A program made the translations under genes and the position numbers. This document shows, one piece after another, positions 54,739-64,000 of a stretch of DNA of 64,000 bases; position 1 is the first letter of the stretch, and each line of letters opens with the position of its first letter. The notes under the pieces were generated by a model that was not told the origin of the DNA, made no database searches, and saw nothing but the letters and a program-made list of their open reading frames with translations. Origin of the DNA: Rhodospirillum centenum SW (lineage in GTDB: Bacteria > Pseudomonadota > Alphaproteobacteria > Azospirillales > Azospirillaceae); the NCBI RefSeq assembly GCF_000016185.1, contig NC_011420.2, positions 1,880,501 through 1,944,500 of the forward strand. The letters are read 5' to 3'.

Positions 54739-56802
54739 CTACTTCTGCCCGTCACCCCCGTCATCCGTGCAGGAGGTGCATTCACCCCCCAGATACGTGT
54801 GGAGAAACCGCTCGATGGCCTCGCTGGAGACGATGACGCCGTCGAGCGAGCTGATCTCATGGCCGTCCTCCGGCAGGGTCACCAGGGTGGATGTCCGCCC
54901 CGCCGCCGCCATCCGGGCCTGCATCTGGCGCACGGGACCGACAGGCGTGACCTCGTCCTTCTCTCCCTGCACGAAGAGCGTGGGCGGGAAGCCCTCCCGG
55001 GTGCCGGTGAGCGGCGACGCCGCCACACGCCGCCGTTTCAGATCGGCATCATCCGGATCGCCCAGGTAACGGAGTTGCTCCATCCCCGCGGAACCCATTG
55101 ATCGGGCGTAAGCTAAGAACTGTTCCAGGTCCACGAGGCCGCCGAGGGCGACGACGGCGCGGTAGGGCGTGCCGGGGCGGTTGGCCGCCGCCAGCGCCAG
55201 ATAGCTGCCGAAGCTGCCGCCCACCAGCGCCACCCGGTCCCGCCGCGCCAGTCCCGCCGACACCGCCCAGGCCAGCGTGTCCTCAACATCGTCCAGCATG
55301 GCCCCGTCGAACTGACGGAACCCCGCCTTCTGGAAGGCCTGCCCGAAGCCGGTGGAGCCGCGGTAGTCGGGCATGATCACCGTATAGCCCCGGTCGGCCA
55401 GGAACAGGGTCAACTGGTCCAGATGGGGTTTGTTCTGCTCCTGTGGACCGCCGTGCAGCATGACAATCGCAGGGCCATCGGTGCCGGCTGCCGCATCGGC
55501 CCGGCGCCGGACCGTGTAGACCGGCAGTTCGGTCCCGTCCCGCGCCGTGATGAAGCGGAAGTCGAAGGCGAAGGCCCCCATCAGGTCGCACCCGGACGAA
55601 AGCCGCTGCACCGCCCTGGCCTTGATGTCCAGGATGACGTCGTCCACCTGCCCGTCGCGGCTGTAGACCCGCAGGAGCTGGCGTTCGCCCGTAGCATCGG
55701 CTGCCGTGACCGAGACGAAGGCGGTGGGCGCACCGAAGGCCGTCTGCAAGGCCGGTTCGATCCAGGCGGAGTCGTGATCGAACAGGGCGATGCGGGAGAA
55801 GCCGGCGGTCTCGACCGCCCCGAAAGCCGTGCGCCCGTCGGCGGAGAGCAGCAGATCAGAGACATCGCCGCGGGCCGGAGCCCAGAGCGGCGTCACGGTA
55901 CCGTCGCCGCCCAGTTTCCCGAAGGCCAGCAGACCCCGCCCGTCCCAGTACCGCACATGGCTCCAGGGTATCCCGTCCATGACCAGACCGCGCCCCATAC
56001 GGAGGTAGTCCGCAGGGAAGACCGTGTCCTTGTCGATGGTCAGCAGCGGGGTCGGTGTCCGCCCCTGGCGGATCTCCTCGACCGTGCCGAGAAAGAGGTG
56101 CCGGAGATCCAGGGGGTCGCCCACCTCATTGGGGCGGCCGGCGACAGCGTAGATACGGTCCTCGGCATCGACCACCCAGCGCACGATATCGCCCGGATTC
56201 CGGACCAGCAGCTCTGCCGTACCGCTGGACAGGTCCACGGTGAACAGGTCACCGCCCTTATGATGCCTGTCGGCGGACAGCGGGTCCGCATCCGCTCCCA
56301 GCCGCAGGGCGATGAAACCGGTATGCGGCTGCGCCGGATAGCCCAGGCGCGTCACCCGGTCTGGCAGCAGGATTCTTCTGTCCTGGGGCATCTCCCGGGC
56401 GAGAGGGACGACCAGGGGGCGCTCGGAGACGTCCGGCTCCAGGGTGACCAGGATCGGCGTCTTGTCCCGCAGCACCACCAGGAACCGGCTCGCCGTTCCA
56501 TCCAAGGGGACATAAACCGTCACGTCCTCGACTACGCGCTCACGCCCCGATACGAGGTCGCGGGTCTTCAGCAGGGTGCGACTGCCTTCGGTGCGGATCG
56601 GTCCCGGGGTGCGCGCCCTGGCAACAAGGCGCAGCCCGTCCGCCGAGAGACCCTCGGCATCGGTCCGGCAGACGGGCTGATAGTAATGGATATAGGGAGC
56701 TGTCGGCCCTTCATCTGCAGAAGCCCCCGCCCCCGGTCCTCCGGTAATGACTGCGGCGAAGAATACCGGAACCACGAACAAGACACGATCCAGCTTTCTC
56801 AT
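54739..56802 (-). CDS. S9 family serine peptidase (prolyl oligopeptidase type)
   Basis: The 687-residue enzyme has a signal peptide (residues 1-27), a beta-propeller-like N-terminal region and a C-terminal alpha/beta hydrolase domain with the nucleophile motif GGSFGSY, GEKDEVTP (Asp) and EDGHE (His). The YRGSTGFG segment is also typical. It is expected to act in the periplasm on short peptides. The ATG at 56802 gives the right signal peptide; the frame is open upstream. No partner genes are adjacent. Confidence 0.92.
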   Translation of the reverse strand: MRKLDRVLFVVPVFFAAVITGGPGAGASADEGPTAPYIHYYQPVCRTDAEGLSADGLRLVARARTPGPIRTEGSRTLLKTRDLVSGRERVVEDVTVYVPLDGTASRFLVVLRDKTPILVTLEPDVSERPLVVPLAREMPQDRRILLPDRVTRLGYPAQPHTGFIALRLGADADPLSADRHHKGGDLFTVDLSSGTAELLVRNPGDIVRWVVDAEDRIYAVAGRPNEVGDPLDLRHLFLGTVEEIRQGRTPTPLLTIDKDTVFPADYLRMGRGLVMDGIPWSHVRYWDGRGLLAFGKLGGDGTVTPLWAPARGDVSDLLLSADGRTAFGAVETAGFSRIALFDHDSAWIEPALQTAFGAPTAFVSVTAADATGERQLLRVYSRDGQVDDVILDIKARAVQRLSSGCDLMGAFAFDFRFITARDGTELPVYTVRRRADAAAGTDGPAIVMLHGGPQEQNKPHLDQLTLFLADRGYTVIMPDYRGSTGFGQAFQKAGFRQFDGAMLDDVEDTLAWAVSAGLARRDRVALVGGSFGSYLALAAANRPGTPYRAVVALGGLVDLEQFLAYARSMGSAGMEQLRYLGDPDDADLKRRRVAASPLTGTREGFPPTLFVQGEKDEVTPVGPVRQMQARMAAAGRTSTLVTLPEDGHEISSLDGVIVSSEAIERFLHTYLGGECTSCTDDGGDGQK

Positions 56803-57015
56803 CGAAACGAAGTCCCACTTATCGGAATTGCGCCAGACAGAATGAAGGACCTTCCTTGAGGCCAGAACCTCAGGAGCCGAGCCCACCTGTTACCGCGGTA
56901 GCACACCCGGCGGCCAACCATGACCTGCGTCAAGGATACGCTGGCGGGCCCCGTCCGCACTTCCTAAAAATGGCGGCAAGGGGCCGCACTTACGCGGCCC
57001 GTCCGGGAGGAAGCC

Positions 57016-57180
57016 ATGACGGCCCGCCGTGGATGCCTGAATTTTGCCGCCCTGGGTTGTGCCCTGGCCCTGGCCGCTGCCTTTTCGCCCGTCGAAGCGC
57101 AGAGCGCCGACCGGACGGACCCGAAGCCGGCCCCGCGCCCCTCGCAGGCCGAGTCCGTCCCCCTGGGCGCGGCGGCCTGA
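57016..57180 (+). CDS. Short exported protein of unknown function
   Basis: A 54-residue frame begins MTARRGCLNFAALGCALALA and has a GGGAGGAAG ribosome site 4-12 bases upstream. It looks like a signal peptide (cleavage near VEAQ) followed by about 25 residues rich in Pro and Asp. No family is known. It lies alone between the S9 peptidase and the aminotransferase genes. Confidence 0.6.
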   Translation: MTARRGCLNFAALGCALALAAAFSPVEAQSADRTDPKPAPRPSQAESVPLGAAA

Positions 57181-57509
57181 TCCGCGCGGGGGCCTGTCCG
57201 CGCGGGCGATGCCTGCCCCGGAGGGGGAAACCCCTGCCCCCCGGTGTCAGGTCAGGCTGACAGCCTTTTCCGGATCGCCGGCGGGAAATACAGAACTTTT
57301 AACAGCTTGCATGGATGGCCCGGACTTGCTTGAGCCCGGCCCCGCGATCCGGGCCGCGTGAGACGGGGTCCGGCCCCCCATCGGCTCCGGTCGTGCTTCC
57401 GCCACTGCCGCGGCATGTCCCGCGGCAGCACTCAAGGGCGGCGGCCTGCCTGCGCCGCCGCCCGGTTTTCCGGTCCCGCTTCCGTTCGGCGTTCCGACCC
57501 CGGCCGGCG
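57181..57509. other. Non-coding gap with small GC-rich repeats
   Basis: No gene is supported. CCGCGCGG occurs twice at about 57182-57205 and could form a small hairpin. A CCGG-TTTT-CCGG hairpin occurs near 57465. Confidence 0.4.
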
Positions 57510-59185
<1,676 letters not shown>

Positions 59186-59203
59186 AGAAGATCCGGTGGG
59201 CGC

Positions 59204-61540
<2,337 letters not shown>

Positions 61541-61544
61541 GCCC

Positions 61545-62255
61545 CTAGGATAGGACGCGGCGGCCCGCCGTTCCAGTGCCCGATCCCGTTCTGTTCGCCC
61601 CGGCCCGCCCGCCGGTGCGGCCGCTGGCCTGGGAGAACGCCTTGGACAGGGTGTCCCAGGCCGCGTCCAGGGCCGGCGAGGCGCCCCCGTCCTCGGCCGC
61701 CATGTCGCGGATCGCCTTGGCGAAATCGTCCATGACGCAGGTCCCCTTGGGCGGCCGGGGACCGAGGTCGGCGCTGCGCGGGAACACGGTCAGCACCCGG
61801 ATGCGGACCAGCGGGAAGCGGCCGCGGATGGCCTGGATCAGGGGATGCAGCCTGACCACCGGATTGGGGAAGCTGCCGACCTTGCCCCCCGGCGCGACAT
61901 AGCGCCAGAGGCCGGACCCGGCATTGGCCTTCACCGGCCCGACCACGTCGTGCGGGCCGGAATGGACCAGCAGGACCGAGGCCGGCAGCCGCAGCACATG
62001 GTCCACCTTCAGCACCTTGCCATGCCCGTCATGGATGCGGACATCGTGGATCGCCTCGAAGGGCAACTCGTCCAGCACGATGCGACGCTTGTAGAGGTCG
62101 GCGTCGTACTGCCGCGCCGACGGCATCCGGCGCCGCCGCGAGACCAGCGCCAGCAGCAGCACCAGGACGAGCACGGCCAACACCAGCGCCAGGGCGCCGG
62201 CCGTCACCAGTTCGCCGGGGCTCAGACCCGTCTGTTGCACAAGCGTGGAAAGCAT
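61545..62255 (-). CDS. Membrane-anchored NERD-like domain protein, catalytic residues degenerate
   Basis: The 236-residue protein has an N-terminal membrane segment (residues 17-38) and a region at about 55-185 with a nuclease-related (NERD) pattern: [18 protein letters not shown] and, later, [20 protein letters not shown]. The Asp of the KVDH segment matches the first catalytic residue of PD-(D/E)xK enzymes, but the expected E-x-K pair is not found at VHSGPHD, so the domain is probably inactive. The C-terminus is disordered. It precedes uvrB in one unit; a role in DNA repair is only suggested by that. Confidence 0.65.
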   Translation of the reverse strand: MLSTLVQQTGLSPGELVTAGALALVLAVLVLVLLLALVSRRRRMPSARQYDADLYKRRIVLDELPFEAIHDVRIHDGHGKVLKVDHVLRLPASVLLVHSGPHDVVGPVKANAGSGLWRYVAPGGKVGSFPNPVVRLHPLIQAIRGRFPLVRIRVLTVFPRSADLGPRPPKGTCVMDDFAKAIRDMAAEDGGASPALDAAWDTLSKAFSQASGRTGGRAGANRTGSGTGTAGRRVLS

Positions 62256-62399
62256 GGGGGTTGCTTAGCTCTTTTATGCGCCCCTGTCACCGTTGCGGGT
62301 CCCCGCCCGCCCCGCATGCCATATCGCCACTGACACCTGCCCGGCCGGAGCGTTACGCTGCCGGGCGACAGGTGACGGAGCGCAGGCGGGGGAGCGACG

Positions 62400-63203
62400 A
62401 TGCCGGTGATGGCGAAGAAGGCGGTACTGGTGACGGGGGCGGCGATGGGCGTGGGCGCCGCCATCGCGGAGGACCTGGGGGCCGACGGCTGGAACGTGGG
62501 TGTCCACTACTTCACCCAGAAGGACCTGGCCGACCAGGTGGTGGCGAACATCCGCCGCAACGGCGGCACGGCCCACGCGCTCCAGGCCAATCTGGCGAGC
62601 GAGGCCGACACGGCGGGGCTGATCCCGCAGGCCTTCCAGACGCTGGGGGCGCTGACCCTGCTGATCAACGCCGCCTCCGTGTTCGAGGACGACACGGCCC
62701 TGACCGCCACCCGGCGCTGCTGGGACCGGCACATGGAGACGAACCTGCGGGCGCCGTTCGTGCTGATCCAGCAGTTCGCCCGCCAGCTTTCCGAGACCGA
62801 GAGCGGCTGCGTCATCAACGTGCTGGACCAGCGGGTGCTGAACCTGACGCCGCACTATCTGAGCTACACCGTGTCCAAGGCCGGGCTGTGGACCCTGACC
62901 CGCACGCTGGCGCTGGCGCTGGCCCCGCGCATCCGGGTCAACGGCATCGGCCCGGGGCAGGAGTTCCGCCCGGCGCGGGAGCCCGACGCCAAAGGTGCCG
63001 CCATGGCAGCGGCCCCGCCCCTGGATCCCGACGAGCACGCGCGCAGCCTGCCGCTGCGCAGGCGCGTGGGCGTGGAGGAGGTCTGCCGCGCCGTCCACTT
63101 CATCCTGGAAACCCCGTCCCTGACCGGCCAGATGCTGGCGCTGGACGCGGGCGAGCACATGGGCTGGGCGCTGCCGACCTCGGTCCTGCCGGGCGGGTCG
63201 TGA
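62400..63203 (+). CDS. Short-chain dehydrogenase, possibly pteridine reductase-like (FolM/PTR1 group)
   Basis: The 267-residue protein has TGAAMGVGAAIA (cofactor glycine motif, with M in the place usual for PTR1-like enzymes), a Y-x3-K in SYTVSKAGL and NGIGPG near the C-terminus. The NINAASVF motif and the LPLRRRVGVEEVCRAVHFI segment resemble pteridine reductases and FolM. Such enzymes reduce dihydrofolate or biopterin. The start has a GGGGAG site; an ATG three codons on is possible. It is divergent from the NERD-like gene and is followed by a 583-base gap. Confidence 0.8.
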   Translation: MPVMAKKAVLVTGAAMGVGAAIAEDLGADGWNVGVHYFTQKDLADQVVANIRRNGGTAHALQANLASEADTAGLIPQAFQTLGALTLLINAASVFEDDTALTATRRCWDRHMETNLRAPFVLIQQFARQLSETESGCVINVLDQRVLNLTPHYLSYTVSKAGLWTLTRTLALALAPRIRVNGIGPGQEFRPAREPDAKGAAMAAAPPLDPDEHARSLPLRRRVGVEEVCRAVHFILETPSLTGQMLALDAGEHMGWALPTSVLPGGS

Positions 63204-63786
63204 CCCCCGGGAGCGGGCGGTGCCGGCGGGCGGCCGGACGGGACTCCGGGCCGGCGCGCCTGTGCCGCAGTGCGGCAGGTGCTGTGCTGCAAATCCGCAC
63301 GGAGAAGACAGACCGCCCCCCTGGCCCTGTTCTTTCGGCAGGCTCTGGCCGGGGGCCGGACCCAAGGATGGTTCGCCCGCCGAAATAAAGGGAGCCGAAG
63401 TTTTGCACACCCCCCGGCTGCGCCCCACGCCCCCGCCTGTCAAGCCGAAAAATCCGCCACATGACGGGACCGTGACCCCTTGACTTGAAAAAAGCTCAAT
63501 GAAATCAATGACGTCATATTTGATGCCCAAAAAATGAGCAGGGACGTGAAAGCCGCGGAGCGCTTAGGGTCCCACAGCACAGACCAGGGCTTATCCGCAG
63601 AGTTATCCACAGGAATCGTGGATGACTTCCCGATTACCCCTCCCGGAAGGGTGGGGCCGGTCGATTCGACGTCCCGCCCCGGGCCGGGGCCGGCATCCTG
63701 CGGATCGGCGGCGGCCGCAGCGCCCGCGGCGCGGCATGCCCGGGTTGCCCGTCACCCGCGTTGACCATGGCGGCGGGATCGGCCAC
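63204..63786. other. Non-coding region with AT-rich block and DnaA boxes
   Basis: No gene is supported in this 583-base stretch. It holds a GC-rich first part, an AT-rich block at 63478-63540 and two DnaA-like boxes at 63591-63611 followed by a GC-rich stretch to the next start. Confidence 0.6.
63478..63625 (+). other. Candidate replication origin or DnaA-controlled promoter
   Basis: TTATCCGCA at 63591-63599 and a perfect TTATCCACA at 63603-63611 are DnaA boxes in the same direction with 3 bases between. An AT-rich run at 63481-63540, with AAAAAA at two places, lies about 50 bases upstream, like a duplex-unwinding region. No other DnaA boxes or a neighbouring dnaA, parA or hemE gene were found, so an origin is a candidate only. 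Confidence 0.4.
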
Positions 63787-64000
63787 ATGAGCGGCATGCA
63801 CCCCGATGAGATGCCTCCCCCGCAGGACGCGGAGACCCTGCCGTCTGTGAACAGCCCGGCGACGGACGGTCCTGCCGACGCCGCCCCCGCCGTTCCGGAC
63901 GGGGGGCCGGGAGAAGACGGAAGCACCGCCCCCGCCGAGGCGCGCCCGGGCCGGCGGCGACGCGGCAGCGTGGCGGACCTGGCCCGCGGGGTGGAGACGA
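63787..64000 (+). CDS. Unidentified protein, N-terminus only; possibly UvrC
   Basis: A frame starts at ATG 63787 and runs off the window edge (71 residues). It is Pro/Asp/Ala-rich and probably disordered up to RPGRRRRGSVADLARGVET, where it becomes more ordered. The last segment resembles the region that leads into the GIY-YIG domain of UvrC in alphaproteobacteria, and SDR-uvrC neighbours are known there; this is a guess from memory and position. The first in-frame ATG follows a weak GCGGGA site. The ATG at 63767 is in another frame and stops after 7 codons. Confidence 0.4.
   Translation, partial: MSGMHPDEMPPPQDAETLPSVNSPATDGPADAAPAVPDGGPGEDGSTAPAEARPGRRRRGSVADLARGVET

Noticed and set aside
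63767-63790. ATG at 63767 as the start of the last gene
   Set aside because: That frame stops after seven codons; the ATG at 63787 gives a frame open to the window edge.

Overview
The window is a high-GC (roughly 70%) bacterial chromosome segment with dense, mostly core gene content. Several families point to Alphaproteobacteria, order Rhodospirillales, probably a relative of Azospirillum or Rhodocista (Rhodospirillum centenum): an RcdA-type protein (DUF1465), TrcR (DUF1013), DUF1192, DUF4169, two YdcH/DUF465 proteins, and a perfect EcfG-type promoter. The taxonomic call is an inference from gene families. I saw no rRNA, tRNA, CRISPR array, complete insertion sequence or prophage.

Layout. 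1-4422 (minus) holds a MotA/TolQ-like and MotB/OmpA-like pair (the second gene runs off the left edge), an OmpA-domain protein, an inositol monophosphatase gene with a frameshifted 5' end, and efp. 4650-8476 (plus) is a compact livHMGF branched-chain amino acid ABC transporter operon without a binding-protein gene. 8513-13471 (minus) has a LysE exporter, a Cache chemoreceptor and an ABC exporter. 13641-15254 has rpmE, rcdA and a small heat-shock protein gene preceded by a ROSE-like RNA thermometer. 15577-18973 (minus) has prpE followed by an ECF sigma factor and its anti-sigma factor; a perfect 15-bp inverted repeat covers the sigma start codon. 19250-24843 has an unknown gene, a patatin, bdhA and a very long AsmA protein. 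25078-29131 has DUF4169, purEK, phosphofructokinase and small conserved genes.

29200-38148 contains an M13 peptidase, a stress-type lipoprotein with an EcfG promoter, ubiX, trcR, a quinone oxidoreductase and a 935-residue surface protein that joins an inverse-autotransporter barrel to a beta-helix and a beta-propeller. 38187-43061 (minus) has a TonB-dependent receptor, an EAL protein and fumC. 43311-48246 has exported proteins of unknown role, a GYF_2-AIM24 fusion, a TerB-like protein, another LysE exporter and a decayed YeeE/YedE transporter. 48534-54542 has an EF-G-like GTPase without the catalytic histidine, a nucleotidyltransferase, two Dps genes, a glutathione transferase and a tandem universal stress protein. 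54739-63203 has an S9 peptidase, an aminotransferase, a nested inverted-repeat intergenic element, uvrB with a degenerate NERD-like partner, and a pteridine-reductase-like SDR. 63204-63786 is AT-rich with two DnaA boxes, and a gene that may be uvrC runs off the right edge.

The genes support a generalist with amino acid uptake and export, propionate and hydroxybutyrate use, chemotaxis and c-di-GMP signalling, and several stress functions (Hsp20, two Dps, UspA, ECF sigma). The most notable signals are regulatory DNA or RNA structures near start codons and unusual domain fusions rather than one large unknown gene cluster.
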